The position numbers and the translations under genes were made by a program. The notes beneath the pieces were generated by a model. That model had not been told where the DNA came from. It ran no database searches and saw only the letters and a list, made by a program, of their open reading frames with translations. From assembly GCA_963771435.1 (NCBI GenBank), contig CAVYTF010000003.1, forward strand, positions 229,275-293,274: DNA of 64,000 bases. The letters run 5' to 3'. This stretch comes from CAVYTF01 sp963771435. Lineage in GTDB: Bacteria > Bacteroidota > Bacteroidia > Chitinophagales > Chitinophagaceae. This document shows, piece by piece, positions 42,885 through 52,340 of this stretch. How positions within the stretch are numbered: the first letter of the stretch is position 1; each line of letters opens with the position of its first letter.

Positions 42885-44372
42885 ATGATCTTTTCCAAAA
42901 AGAATTACCTCTTTTTATTTGCCACAGTTGTTGCCATAGTTGGCATTTATTATTATAACCCGTTTGCGCTTTACTTCCAGAATGATGATTTTATACATAT
43001 CCCTTTAAGTGCAGAAGGGAGGCTATTTCAGCACAATTCTTTCCGACCCGTTTGCGACCTGTCTATCATGCTTGATTATTTCCTGTGGCACAAAACTGCA
43101 TGGGGTTATCATCTAACGAATTTGATTATTCACTGCGTTGACACGATGTTCGTCTTTATTGTTTGCAGAAAAGTATTTACAAAATATACATCCATCAATA
43201 ACCTTCAGGAAGCCTCATTACTCACAGCTTTACTATTTTTTATTTATCCTATGCATAGTGAGGCGGTCTTCTGGATATTAGGCAGGTCAGCATCTCTGGG
43301 TGTTTTATTCTTTTTATTATCTGTTTTTTTTTATTTAAACAGGAATAAAGAAAAGTATTTTTTATTAAGCCTCCTTTTCGCAATAATTTCATGGCTTACT
43401 TATGAATCAACATGGATATTACCGGTAGTTTTTTTGATCATTTCATTGGCTGATAATAAGCTGTGCCTTGCATCTTTTTCAAAAGACCTAAAATATTTAT
43501 TTATTATAGTTTTTTGTTTTGTCGCTTACTTGATTGCCCGTTTTTATACCATTCATGAAATGGTTGGTGAGTATGAAGCAGGAGGCTTTTTGCATTTGAA
43601 TGTTCCTGTTTTAGCAGGCAATTATTTAAAACTGATGATGCGTAGTTGGCTGCCTTCTTTTTATAACCCAGTTATTTTAGTCGCTCTTTTCGTTGTAGTG
43701 GTTGCAGTTTTATTGCTCTCTTTTTTTAAAATAAAGAGCCAGCGGGCATTTTTAGCAGTTTTTATTTTGTTATGGTTGTTCTCTTTATCACTCTATGCTT
43801 CACTGGGCGTTGATACAAAAGGTACCGAGTCGGAACGGTTTCTTTACCTGCCATCTATTTTTGTCTGCATGTTAACTATATACCTCGTTGATAAAATCTC
43901 AAATATCTTTTTAAGGCGAGCACTTATACTTGTTCTGTTTTCAGCACAATTATTTTTTCTTTTTATTAATGCATCGTCTTACCGCTTTGCAGGAAATATT
44001 GTGAAGACAACATTAGATGAGATTAATAAGGTTCCGCTTAATAAGAATGTATACATTAATAATTTACCTCAGCAAGATCATGGAGCTTTAATTTTTAGAA
44101 CAGGTTTTTTTGAAGCAGTGAACTGGATGAGGGATACAAGCAGCACAGATTCTCTTTTTCTTATATCACAACAATATGGAGAACAGCAGTTTTGCAGGCA
44201 TTATAAAGTGATAAATATTGATACTTTGCCTCAAATAACTTTTACTAGTTTTCTGTACGAGATCACCGGCAATTCAAATGAATATATAAAAATAAATACG
44301 CTTCCAAAGCAGTTTGAGAAAGGAGATGTTTATTTCAACTTCACAGATTCTTCTTTGAACGTGCAACGCTGA
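42885..44372 (+). CDS. Polytopic membrane protein, GT-C glycosyltransferase-like
   Basis: A 495-residue protein with about ten membrane helices. After the first helix comes ALYFQNDDFIHIP, an acidic pair (D34-D35) in the first outer loop, as in GT-C glycosyltransferases, then NSFRPVCDLSIMLDYFLWHKTAWGYHLTNLIIHCVDTMFVF and YPMHSEAVFWILGRSASLGVLFFLLSVFFYLNR. These resemble the TMTC/DUF1736 and O-mannosyl-type enzymes. Substrate would be a polyprenyl-linked sugar. It starts 36 bases after hscA and converges with the acyltransferase gene, overlapping it by 32 bases at the 3' ends. Confidence 0.7.
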   Translation: MIFSKKNYLFLFATVVAIVGIYYYNPFALYFQNDDFIHIPLSAEGRLFQHNSFRPVCDLSIMLDYFLWHKTAWGYHLTNLIIHCVDTMFVFIVCRKVFTKYTSINNLQEASLLTALLFFIYPMHSEAVFWILGRSASLGVLFFLLSVFFYLNRNKEKYFLLSLLFAIISWLTYESTWILPVVFLIISLADNKLCLASFSKDLKYLFIIVFCFVAYLIARFYTIHEMVGEYEAGGFLHLNVPVLAGNYLKLMMRSWLPSFYNPVILVALFVVVVAVLLLSFFKIKSQRAFLAVFILLWLFSLSLYASLGVDTKGTESERFLYLPSIFVCMLTIYLVDKISNIFLRRALILVLFSAQLFFLFINASSYRFAGNIVKTTLDEINKVPLNKNVYINNLPQQDHGALIFRTGFFEAVNWMRDTSSTDSLFLISQQYGEQQFCRHYKVINIDTLPQITFTSFLYEITGNSNEYIKINTLPKQFEKGDVYFNFTDSSLNVQR

Positions 44373-45456
44373 AACCTATTTTAATAAATTTGTTTGCAGG
44401 TTCTTCGATCAGCTTGTATAATGCAATAGAGATAACTATTACAACAGGAAAACTCAAAATATAATTGAATGTTACATACTTAAATAATAAGTCACTCAAC
44501 ACGCCAAGATGAATAAGGTAAAAAGTATAGGAACTTTTTCCCAGCAGTGAGAATAGTTTTGTATCCAATAGTTTGCTCAGCCATGTTTTTTCATAGATAA
44601 GCCCGCTTAAAAGGATCCCGATACCAAATGGCAACACAAGGTTATTGACCAGCGAACCATATAAAGTATAAAACCCGCGCTCAATATACCTCCCCCTGCA
44701 TAGTACTAATACTATAAGCGTTGCTAAGATCGAAATAACCCCCAGCACTGTGTGATTTCTTTTTGGAATCCTTATTCGATACCCTTTTTTATACCACAAT
44801 GCTAACTGGATGCCTATATAAAATTCAAGGCAACGCCCGAAAAAAGTGGTAACAAACATGAAATTTACAGAGTCAAAGAAGCCATAAAAATTTATGTGTG
44901 AGAATATAGCGACCAGCAAAAGTCCTGTTGTATAAAAGAATAACACATGGTATCTGAACTTTATTTTTGAAGACAATAGAAAAATTGCAGGCGCCAACGC
45001 ATAAAAACATTCTTCAACAGTAAGGGTCCAGCCTTGGGAAATTCCTGTTGTTTTTATCTGGTCGAAAAAGCCTTTTGTAAGTGTAATATTTGCAATAAAA
45101 ACATATAGAGGGTTATGATTGATGACGTTTTTATTAGGAAAATAACTGTAATAAATAAAAGTGATAACAGTGACCAAAAAATACATAGGGTATATGCGGG
45201 CAAAACGGTTCTTAAAATAATTCCATAACCATTTCTTATCAAGGGAAGCATTATCAAAATACCGTATAGTGATCAGGAAACCACTTAATACAAAAAACAC
45301 ACTAACACCAATGTAGAATTCATGAAAGAATGCAGTCAGCAGCCATCCTGAATATTTTTTTGACAGCGGAGGAAAATGATCAAAGAAAACCATATAGGCA
45401 GCCAAGGCCCTCAATCCTGTGAGTGCAGGAAAATAAATTTTTGAGCTGTTATCCAT
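44341..45456 (-). CDS. Acyltransferase 3 family (OafA/YrhL-like)
   Basis: A 371-residue integral membrane acyltransferase. The N-terminus YFPALTGLRALAAYMVFFDHF, then FYIGVSVFFVLSGFLITIRYF, is the family signature, with the His in DHF and RY motif. About ten hydrophobic segments follow. It would transfer an acyl group to a surface polysaccharide or sugar. It overlaps the start of ribE by 8 bases on the same strand and its 3' end overlaps the GT-C-like gene on the opposite strand by 32 bases. Confidence 0.8.
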   Translation of the reverse strand: MDNSSKIYFPALTGLRALAAYMVFFDHFPPLSKKYSGWLLTAFFHEFYIGVSVFFVLSGFLITIRYFDNASLDKKWLWNYFKNRFARIYPMYFLVTVITFIYYSYFPNKNVINHNPLYVFIANITLTKGFFDQIKTTGISQGWTLTVEECFYALAPAIFLLSSKIKFRYHVLFFYTTGLLLVAIFSHINFYGFFDSVNFMFVTTFFGRCLEFYIGIQLALWYKKGYRIRIPKRNHTVLGVISILATLIVLVLCRGRYIERGFYTLYGSLVNNLVLPFGIGILLSGLIYEKTWLSKLLDTKLFSLLGKSSYTFYLIHLGVLSDLLFKYVTFNYILSFPVVIVISIALYKLIEEPANKFIKIGFSVARSKKNL

Positions 45457-46045
45457 TGAAGCGCGTTTGCATCATCCTGCTCAAATATTTTCCCACCATA
45501 TCAAACTCAATATTTACACGCATCCCTGCTTGAAGGTGTTTAAAATTAGTATGGTTAAATGTATATGGTATAATGGCGACAGTAAAATTATTCTTACCTA
45601 TATTAAAAGCTGTAAGGCTTGTGCCATTCACTGCAACAGACCCTTTCTCAATAACAAGATGCGCAAAAGACGAGTCAAATTCAAATTGAAATTCCCAACT
45701 GCCATCGAGTTCCTTTTTTTCGGTACAAAGAGCAGTGGCATCCACATGGCCCTGCACTAAGTGCCCGTCGATCCTCCCGTTCATCATCATACAGCGTTCC
45801 AGGTTTATTTCATCACCCGGCAACCAGGTCTCAAGCGTCGTTTTTCTTAATGTTTCCTCAATGGCTGTTATCCTGTGCGAGCCATTCGCTAATGTCTCCA
45901 CGGTGAGGCAAACGCCGTTATGGCTTACACTTTGGTCAATTTTAAGTTCATGGGATATAAGTGAGCTCACCCAAAAACTCCTGTTAGAACCCGTGGTTGC
46001 AACAGCTTCAATTTTTCCTGTACATTCAATAATTCCTGTAAACAT
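45449..46045 (-). CDS. ribE: Riboflavin synthase alpha chain
   Basis: A 198-residue protein starting MFTGIIECTGKIEAVATTG, the diagnostic N-terminus of riboflavin synthase. The two lumazine-binding barrels are visible in the repeats NGVCLTVETLANG...GDEINLERCMMMNGRIDGHLVQGHVD and KGSVAVNGTSLTAFNIGKNNFTVAIIPYT. It catalyses dismutation of two 6,7-dimethyl-8-ribityllumazine molecules to riboflavin. The start at 46045 follows the family; a longer frame to 46174 is rejected. The downstream acyltransferase gene overlaps by 8 bases. Confidence 0.9.
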   Translation of the reverse strand: MFTGIIECTGKIEAVATTGSNRSFWVSSLISHELKIDQSVSHNGVCLTVETLANGSHRITAIEETLRKTTLETWLPGDEINLERCMMMNGRIDGHLVQGHVDATALCTEKKELDGSWEFQFEFDSSFAHLVIEKGSVAVNGTSLTAFNIGKNNFTVAIIPYTFNHTNFKHLQAGMRVNIEFDMVGKYLSRMMQTRFNG

Positions 46046-46175
46046 AAGGTGCAAGATAAATAAGTCTTTGAGGGAATGGCATTTGTATTTGGTTTTTAAT
46101 ACCTGCATTTTATTGTTAGCACAACCCTTATATGGATAATAAAAAGAGGATCGGATTACAAAAAACATTTTCATT

Positions 46176-46206
46176 TTTGTAGATCAAATTCAACTCATTA
46201 TCTTTG
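46176..46206 (+). promoter_or_regulatory. Bacteroidota-type promoter of rpsU
   Basis: TTTG (46176-46179) and TATCTTTG (46199-46206) separated by 19 bases match the TTTG/TAnnTTTG consensus of the Bacteroidota primary sigma factor. Transcription would start about 5-7 bases later, leaving a leader of about 30 bases before rpsU. Confidence 0.75.
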
Positions 46207-46243
46207 CCGTCTTAAAAAAACTGCCCGAGGGGGTATAAAAAAT

Positions 46244-46441
46244 ATGTTAATAATAGATTCAAAGGACTGCGAAAACATCGACAAAGCGCTTAAGAAGTAC
46301 AAAAAGAAGTTCGAAAAAAGCAAAGTATTGCTGCAATTGAGAGAACGCCAAAGTTTTACAAAACCATCAGTAAAACGCCGTGGCGAAGTGCTCAAAGCAG
46401 TATACAAGCAAAAAATAAACAGCGGCCAGATAGAGATTTAA
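46244..46441 (+). CDS. rpsU: 30S ribosomal protein S21
   Basis: A 65-residue protein: ENIDKALKKYKKKFEKSKVLLQLRERQSFTKPSVKRRGE matches the Bacteroidota form of S21, whose basic N-terminus and RERQSFTKPSVKR segment are typical. It joins the 30S platform near the 3' end of 16S rRNA. A clear promoter precedes it. Confidence 0.88.
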   Translation: MLIIDSKDCENIDKALKKYKKKFEKSKVLLQLRERQSFTKPSVKRRGEVLKAVYKQKINSGQIEI

Positions 46442-46576
46442 CGATTTAGCGCGCTCCGTTTATCACCCTTCCTTAGTATCTATATTAATTTGATATACCA
46501 TTAAATTTTTTATAGCTATAAGGAATTTTTTATTTACAGAACAAACCAAATTTAATAATTCAAAAACCCACTAATT

Positions 46577-47620
46577 ATGAGAAAACTGATCATGTTTCTC
46601 CCCGCTATTTGCTTTATGCACCACGCTTTTGCACAAAAAGATGAAAAAGTGACCATGGAAGAAGTAAAGCAGGAATGCGCCAACCTACCCATGAACGAAC
46701 GGGCAAGGTTAAGCGTAACAAAGTTTAGCGTTACCACCAGCGCCAGCAATGCCACAAACGCAACCGTAGCGCCTGTGCGGTCTGGGCTGTGGGGAGGCAT
46801 TCTTAGTAATTCAGCCCCGGCTAAAGGAACGGCCGGCTACATTCCCCCTGCAATAGGAGATAACCTGACCAGCATGCTCACCAATGCCCTGCAAAATGTG
46901 AACTGTTACGATGTATTGGAAAGCCTCAGTAATAATCAAGACCTTACCCAGGAAATAGATGCGGGCAACGGCGCCTACAGCAGCAAAAAAGCCCCAAAAG
47001 CAGGTAAACAACTCGGTGCTCAAATAGTGGTTACCGGAGAAGTGACAGAATACAGCGTTGACCATAAGGTATCGCAGATAATGGGCGTAGGCACCAGCAA
47101 GGAGAAAGTAAAAATAGGTTTTATATTGAAAATGATCAATCCCGAGACCAGGGAAATAATCATCTCAAGGGAATTCAGGGCGCAATCAAGGACAAATAAA
47201 ACAGCTTCAATATTAGGCCTTAGCACCAACGGCGAAAGCGACCCTGCCGTAGCAGCAGTAATGGAAGACGCAGTAGTGGACGCAGTACAAACTTTGGCTA
47301 AATGGAGGGATTCGCTGCACATTACTGCCAAAGGAGATTTTGTAGGAAACACACAGTCCAGTCCTAATGGAGTAAACAGCACAGACATTACAATTTCCAA
47401 CGCCAATTACAGCGCTTATACCAGTTTCGCAAAAATGCTCAGTGGCCTTCATGAATTTAAGTCTATGGACAAATCATTTAGCGGCGGCGTAGCTACTTTC
47501 TCCGTGTCGCACACAGGAACTACAGATGCTTTAATGGATGATATTAATAAACTGATAGACCCAGCTAAGTACGATGTGAAAGGAGTAGAGGATGGAAAAA
47601 TAGACATGGTCTTTAAATAG
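46577..47620 (+). CDS. CsgG/HfaB-like secreted or outer-membrane protein
   Basis: A 347-residue protein with a signal peptide (MRKLIMFLPAICFMHHAFAQ). The middle region (GDNLTSMLTNALQNVNCYDVLE, KQLGAQIVVTGEVTEYSVDHK, KVKIGFILKMINPETREIIISREFRAQS) follows the CsgG family, whose members form channels for secretion of amyloid or other surface proteins. No lipobox is seen. The C-terminal 90 residues (ITISNANYSAYTSFAKMLSG) are not part of the usual domain and may be a second module. No curli-like genes adjoin, so the exported substrate is unknown. A terminator-like hairpin follows. Confidence 0.75.
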   Translation: MRKLIMFLPAICFMHHAFAQKDEKVTMEEVKQECANLPMNERARLSVTKFSVTTSASNATNATVAPVRSGLWGGILSNSAPAKGTAGYIPPAIGDNLTSMLTNALQNVNCYDVLESLSNNQDLTQEIDAGNGAYSSKKAPKAGKQLGAQIVVTGEVTEYSVDHKVSQIMGVGTSKEKVKIGFILKMINPETREIIISREFRAQSRTNKTASILGLSTNGESDPAVAAVMEDAVVDAVQTLAKWRDSLHITAKGDFVGNTQSSPNGVNSTDITISNANYSAYTSFAKMLSGLHEFKSMDKSFSGGVATFSVSHTGTTDALMDDINKLIDPAKYDVKGVEDGKIDMVFK

Positions 47621-47647
47621 TATTCTTCAAATACGGATGACCACGGT

Positions 47648-47680
47648 AGCCATAAGGTTGTAACTTTATGGCTATTTTAT
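47648..47680 (+). terminator. Terminator-like hairpin after the CsgG-like gene
   Basis: Stem AGCCATAAGG (47648-47657) with CTTTATGGCT (47664-47673), followed by ATTTTATT, just before the recombinase start at 47682. One GT pair and one mismatch weaken it. Confidence 0.55.
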
Positions 47681-47681
47681 T

Positions 47682-48575
47682 ATGCAGCAAAACCATTCTT
47701 CTGAATTACAGTCATTTTTAGATCATCTCAAATTTGAAAAAAGAAATTCTTCAAATACAGTCATTTCTTATCAAACTGACTTAGAACAGTTTCTTGCCTA
47801 TCTAGCCAGCCAATATAATGAGGTTTCTTTGCAGGAAATTTCTACTCCGATCATCAAAAGCTGGCTTGCGGAGTTAAAAGAAGATAAGATGATGGCGAAA
47901 AGTATTAACCGTAAAATATCTACATTGAAATCTTTTTTTAAGTTCCTGCTAAATAGAGATATAATTTCTAAAACTCCAATGGCAACAATTATTTCGCCTA
48001 AAGAAGCTAAAAGGCTGCCCTCTTTTCTTGAACAAAAAGAGATAGAAACTTTGTTTGAACATGTGGAATTTGAGGATACACAGGCAGGCAAAACCGAAAG
48101 GCTGGTATTACTTTTATTTTATAATACCGGTATGCGCCTGGGCGAAGTAATTAATTTAAAAAGGTCGCAAGTTGATCCGGGTTCTTTGCAGTTGAAATTC
48201 TTTGGCAAGGGCAATAAAGAAAGAATTGTTCCTGTTTCAAAAGATCTGATGCAGGAACTGAAAAATTATATTGCAGAAAATGTGGCACGTGAAAACGGCG
48301 ACTATGTTTTTATGAATGAAAAAGGTAAAAAATTATATGAAAAACAGGTGTACAATTTTGTAAAGAAAAACCTCGTAAAAGTAACTACACAACAAAAGAA
48401 AAACCCCCATATTTTAAGGCATTCCTTCGCCACTCATTTAATGAATAATGGCGCGGATCTGAATGCCGTTAAAGAATTACTCGGCCATTCAAGCCTTGCA
48501 GCCACACAGATCTACACGCACAACAGCATTGAAAAACTGAAGGAGGTTTTTAAAAAAGCGCATCCTAAAGCTTGA
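47682..48575 (+). CDS. Tyrosine recombinase, XerC/XerD family
   Basis: A 297-residue tyrosine recombinase. The N-terminal SAM-like domain (LQSFLDHLKFEKRNSSNTVISYQTDL) is followed by the catalytic core: Arg in NTGMRLGEV, His-x-x-Arg in HILRHSFATH, His in LGHSSLAATQ and nucleophile Tyr in TQIYTHNSIE. It resolves chromosome dimers at dif in partnership with its paralogue. Its position upstream of hpf and the tRNA-tuf block is typical for Bacteroidota, so it is the housekeeping enzyme rather than a phage integrase. Its stop overlaps the next start by one base. Confidence 0.9.
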   Translation: MQQNHSSELQSFLDHLKFEKRNSSNTVISYQTDLEQFLAYLASQYNEVSLQEISTPIIKSWLAELKEDKMMAKSINRKISTLKSFFKFLLNRDIISKTPMATIISPKEAKRLPSFLEQKEIETLFEHVEFEDTQAGKTERLVLLLFYNTGMRLGEVINLKRSQVDPGSLQLKFFGKGNKERIVPVSKDLMQELKNYIAENVARENGDYVFMNEKGKKLYEKQVYNFVKKNLVKVTTQQKKNPHILRHSFATHLMNNGADLNAVKELLGHSSLAATQIYTHNSIEKLKEVFKKAHPKA

Positions 48576-49675
48576 TGGAGTCAATAACCGATAAACATAG
48601 AAATTACGGATTAGACCTGGCTAGAGCGGTAGCTATTTCTGTGGCATTATGTATGCACCTTTATAATGAATTTATAAAAATTGATGTAAGCATAGTTTGG
48701 TACACTGGATACTTTGCAATGGACCTATTTCTTTCCCTCAGTGGTTTTTTAATAGGAGGGATGCTTATAAAATTGTTTGATGAAAATAACGGAGTAATAA
48801 CACTCTATCAAACTTGGATTTTTTTGTTACGCAGATGGTTGAGAACGGTGCCGTTATATTATGTGGTTTTGATCTTAAACTTTTTAGCAGCCAAATATAT
48901 TTTTCATACTGTTATAACTCTTGACTGGAGATATTTTTTTTGGCTACAGAATATCAAACATTTTCCGCCGGACTTTTTTGGAGAATCGTGGAGTTTGTGC
49001 GTAGAAGAATGGTTTTATTTTTCTTTCGCCGGGGGATTATGTATTCTTTCAATACTCGTGCGAAAATGGAAAATAAAACCTGTTTTTAAGATTCTGTTTT
49101 TTTGCATTGTGTACATTATTATGTTCAACATTATAAGAATGCGTTTCGCGGCTTACAACACAAGTGAATATTATATTGTATTGTTTCGGCTCGATGCATC
49201 AGCTTATGGCGTTTTAATAGCAATTGTTTATCGTTATTACTATAAATATGTAAAGCAAAAAATAAATTCAATCGCTATTAGCGGCCTGTTTATTTCACTT
49301 GCCGCAATAGTTCTGTTTTTATTAAGGCTTAAGATTGGATCCTTCTACATTTATTACTACCCCTTAATCGGCATTGGGCTTTCTTTAGAAATGATCGTGT
49401 TAAGAGAATGGACCAACAATGCAAAAGGTGATCGGCTCTTTCGAATCATAAATTTTACCAGCCGTATTTCATACTCTTATTACCTTGTTAATATGCTTGT
49501 AATTTATTTGCTGCTGCATTTTTTTTCTTTTAATTCAATAACTAAAGATTTGACAGGTGTGTCCGTTGCAATGGCATTAATTTTTATTCTTTCTTTATTT
49601 ACCTATAACTTTATTGAGAAGCCATTTCTGAACTTTAGGGATAAACATGTAGTTTGGAAAAGGGACAAAAAATAA
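48575..49675 (+). CDS. Acyltransferase 3 family (OafA-like) inserted between recombinase and hpf
   Basis: A 366-residue protein. LDLARAVAISVALCMHLYNEF and YFAMDLFLSLSGFLIGGML are the family signature with His in MHLY; the FGESWSLCVEEWFYF segment follows, with several membrane helices. The ATG at 48575 overlaps the recombinase stop by one base. A second acyltransferase of the same superfamily lies 3 kb to the left. Because the recombinase is normally followed directly by hpf in Bacteroidota, this gene is probably an insertion into that pair. Confidence 0.8.
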   Translation: MESITDKHRNYGLDLARAVAISVALCMHLYNEFIKIDVSIVWYTGYFAMDLFLSLSGFLIGGMLIKLFDENNGVITLYQTWIFLLRRWLRTVPLYYVVLILNFLAAKYIFHTVITLDWRYFFWLQNIKHFPPDFFGESWSLCVEEWFYFSFAGGLCILSILVRKWKIKPVFKILFFCIVYIIMFNIIRMRFAAYNTSEYYIVLFRLDASAYGVLIAIVYRYYYKYVKQKINSIAISGLFISLAAIVLFLLRLKIGSFYIYYYPLIGIGLSLEMIVLREWTNNAKGDRLFRIINFTSRISYSYYLVNMLVIYLLLHFFSFNSITKDLTGVSVAMALIFILSLFTYNFIEKPFLNFRDKHVVWKRDKK

Positions 49676-49844
49676 TAAATATGTTATTACTTTAAAAATT
49701 TAATAAAATCTTTTAAAAAAGTTAACGCAAAATTGTTTTTCAATCATTTTTAGTTTACCTTAGATACTTATTTGATTTGATTGATTTTGGATTAAATCAA
49801 ACAGTTTCTTTCATTTATTGTTCACCAAATTAAATTGAGTCTCT

Positions 49845-50141
49845 ATGAATGTTACTATCCAAACACTGCATTTTGACGCAGATGTAAAACTTGTAGATTA
49901 TGTAAGTAAAAAATTGCAAAAGATCCACACTTTTCATGACCGTATTATCAAAGTGGATGTCTTCCTGAAGTTAGACAATATTGTTCACAACATTAAAGAC
50001 AAGGTTGCAGAAATAAAGGTATTGGTGCCTCGTCACAGTTTCTTTGTCAAGGCATCTTCTAAATCTTTTGAGGAATCTTTTGATTGTGCTTTTGATTCTC
50101 TTGTAAACCAAATAAAAAAGAAAAAAGAAAAAGTATTTTAA
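49845..50141 (+). CDS. hpf: Ribosome hibernation promoting factor
   Basis: A 98-residue HPF/RaiA protein: TIQTLHFDADVKLVDYVSKKLQKIHTFHDRIIKVDVFLKLDN... with the C-terminal helix KASSKSFEESFDCAFDSLVNQIKKKKEK. It binds the 30S decoding site in stationary phase and stabilises idle ribosomes. The short form lacks the long C-terminal extension of lHPF. A strong terminator follows its stop at once. Confidence 0.9.
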   Translation: MNVTIQTLHFDADVKLVDYVSKKLQKIHTFHDRIIKVDVFLKLDNIVHNIKDKVAEIKVLVPRHSFFVKASSKSFEESFDCAFDSLVNQIKKKKEKVF

Positions 50142-50172
50142 AAAAAGCCTTGCTTTTGCAAGGCTTTTTTTT
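50141..50172 (+). terminator. Rho-independent terminator of hpf
   Basis: Stem AAAAAAGCCTTGC (50141-50153) / GCAAGGCTTTTTT (50158-50170) with a TTTT loop, followed by more Ts. Confidence 0.92.
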
Positions 50173-50233
50173 GTTCATTATTTATGAAGAGGAGAAACAA
50201 TTCTTCTTTTTACTAAAAAAGAGCTTTCAAAGT

Positions 50234-50263
50234 TTTGCCGAGTTAAGTTTTCTATTACCTTTG
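50234..50263 (+). promoter_or_regulatory. Promoter of the tRNA cluster
   Basis: TTTG (50234-50237) and TACCTTTG (50256-50263) are separated by 18 bases, matching the Bacteroidota promoter form. It lies 32 bases before tRNA-Thr(TGT). Confidence 0.65.
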
Positions 50264-50295
50264 CAATCCCGAAAAAAGGGGTAGTTCTTTTTTTT

Positions 50296-50368
50296 GCCAC
50301 TTTAGCTCAGCTGGTAGAGCAACTGATTTGTAATCAGTAGGTCGTTGGTTCGATTCCGACAAGTGGCT
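50296..50368 (+). tRNA. tRNA-Thr (anticodon TGT)
   Basis: Complete cloverleaf of 73 bases: acceptor GCCACTT / AAGTGGC with discriminator T, D-loop with AGCTCAGCTGGTAGAGC, anticodon stem CTGATTTGTAATCAG, and T-arm GTTGGTTCGATTCCGAC. CCA is not encoded. Confidence 0.93.
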
Positions 50369-50426
50369 CGTTCCATTTTTTAGATTTGCTTATTTAGGTT
50401 TAAAATTTTTAAAGTTAAATCAGTTT

Positions 50427-50510
<84 letters not shown>

Positions 50511-50538
50511 CATACATTTGGAATAAATTATTTGTCCT

Positions 50539-50611
50539 GCGGAAGTAGCTCATTTGGTAGAGCGATAGCCTTCCAAGCTATAGGTGGCGAGTTCGAGCCT
50601 GGTCTTCCGCT
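50539..50611 (+). tRNA. tRNA-Gly (anticodon TCC)
   Basis: Acceptor GCGGAAG / CTTCCGC with discriminator T; anticodon stem TAGCCTTCCAAGCTA; T-arm CGAGTTCGAGCCTGG. 73 bases. Confidence 0.93.
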
Positions 50612-50685
50612 CTTTTAAAGTTGACAGATGCCGATATTCTGCGACTGCTAATTAACAAAGGCGTATTGTCAAGCTTTTTTGGCAA

Positions 50686-50757
<72 letters not shown>

Positions 50758-50910
50758 CTTTTTTTGGAATGAATAGTAGATGTAGGGAATAGCAATAGAT
50801 ACTAAAATTGTTGTACCTTGCGCCCCACTTGTAAGAAAATTTTTAAACAATATGGTCAATGGAAATTTGTCTGTTGACTGAGATTATAAAACATAAATAA
50901 AAACGACAAA

Positions 50911-52098
50911 ATGTCTAAAGAGACCTTTAAAAGAGAGAAACCTCACGTAAACGTTGGTACCATTGGCCACGTTGACCATGGTAAAACAACATTGACTGCA
51001 GCCATTACTACGATACTTGCATCAAGAGGCATGGCGGAAGCAAAAAAATATGATGAAATTGATGCTGCTCCTGAAGAAAAAGAACGCGGTATTACAATAA
51101 ATACAGCTCACGTAGAGTACCAAACAGTTAACCGCCACTATGCGCATGTTGATTGTCCTGGCCACGCGGATTATGTAAAAAACATGATTACCGGTGCTGC
51201 CCAGATGGATGGCGCTATTTTAGTTGTGGCTGCAACTGATGGACCAATGCCTCAAACAAGAGAACATATACTTCTTGCACGCCAGGTAGGAGTTCCTCGA
51301 ATGGTGGTTTTTATGAATAAGGTTGACCTTGTTGATGATCCTGAATTGTTGGAACTGGTTGAAATGGAAATTCGCGAAATATTAACCAAGAATGGTTTTG
51401 ATGGAGATAATACACCAATCATCCAAGGTTCTGCAACTGGTGCTTTGGCTGGTGATGCAAAATGGATAAAAGGTATTGATGAATTGATGGCGGCGGTTGA
51501 CACTTATATCCCATTGCCTCCACGCCCTATTGATCTGCCATTCCTGATGAGCGTGGAAGATGTATTTTCAATTACAGGGCGTGGTACGGTTGCTACGGGG
51601 CGTATAGAACGTGGTAAAGTGAAAGTAGGCGAAGGTGTTGAAGTTGTTGGTTTAATGGATGCGCCTATCACATCTACTGTAACAGGGGTTGAAATGTTTA
51701 AAAAATTATTGGACGAAGGGCAAGCAGGTGATAACGCTGGTTTGTTGCTTCGTGGCATTGAAAAGAAAGATATACGTCGCGGCATGGTTATATGCGCTCC
51801 TAAGTCAATAACTCCGCATACGGAATTCAAATGTGAAGTATATGTATTGAGTAAAGATGAAGGTGGCCGTCATACTCCATTCTTTAACAAATACCGTCCG
51901 CAATTTTATTTCCGTACTACAGATGTAACTGGTGAGGTTTCTTTACCTGAAGGTACTGAAATGGTAATGCCAGGTGATAACATAGGGCTTACTGTACGAT
52001 TGATCCAGCCGATAGCTATGGAGAAAGGATTGAAATTTGCAATTCGGGAAGGTGGAAGAACTGTAGGTGCGGGACAGGTTACTGAAATTTTAAAATAA
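50911..52098 (+). CDS. tuf: Translation elongation factor EF-Tu
   Basis: A 395-residue EF-Tu: G1 motif GHVDHGKT (19-26), switch DxxxEEKERGITI, DCPGH, and NKVDLV; domains 2 and 3 are intact (FSITGRGTVATGRIERG, FYFRTTDVTGEVSLPEG). It delivers aminoacyl-tRNA to the ribosome as a GTP complex. Located between the tRNAs and tRNA-Trp/secE/nusG, the common Bacteroidota order. Confidence 0.97.
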   Translation: MSKETFKREKPHVNVGTIGHVDHGKTTLTAAITTILASRGMAEAKKYDEIDAAPEEKERGITINTAHVEYQTVNRHYAHVDCPGHADYVKNMITGAAQMDGAILVVAATDGPMPQTREHILLARQVGVPRMVVFMNKVDLVDDPELLELVEMEIREILTKNGFDGDNTPIIQGSATGALAGDAKWIKGIDELMAAVDTYIPLPPRPIDLPFLMSVEDVFSITGRGTVATGRIERGKVKVGEGVEVVGLMDAPITSTVTGVEMFKKLLDEGQAGDNAGLLLRGIEKKDIRRGMVICAPKSITPHTEFKCEVYVLSKDEGGRHTPFFNKYRPQFYFRTTDVTGEVSLPEGTEMVMPGDNIGLTVRLIQPIAMEKGLKFAIREGGRTVGAGQVTEILK

Positions 52099-52200
52099 TC
52101 ACTTACCTTATAGCTTTTGGCTGTACTGTAGGTTTGCAATTGATTAATTGTTACAAAATAAAAGCTGTCCCGGAATTAACGGGGTAGCTTTTAGATTTAT

Positions 52201-52271
52201 ACGGGTATAGTGCAACGGTAGCATACGGGTCTCCAAAACCTTTGATCTGGGTTCGAATCCTAGTACCCGTG
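52201..52271 (+). tRNA. tRNA-Trp (anticodon CCA)
   Basis: Acceptor ACGGGTA / TACCCGT with discriminator G; anticodon in GGTCTCCAAAACC; T-arm TGGGTTCGAATCCTA. 71 bases, between tuf and secE as usual. Confidence 0.92.
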
Positions 52272-52340
52272 CAGTTTGGTTAATTTGGAAATAGGTTATT
52301 AATTTTTTATCTCACATTCTAAAAGTTACAAATCGATAGT

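Noticed and set aside
46045..46174. Extended N-terminus of riboflavin synthase
   Set aside because: Riboflavin synthase starts with MFTGIIE; the extra 43 residues have no homology pattern.
47682..48575. Phage or island integrase
   Set aside because: Sequence and position upstream of hpf and the tuf block fit the housekeeping XerC/XerD-type recombinase.
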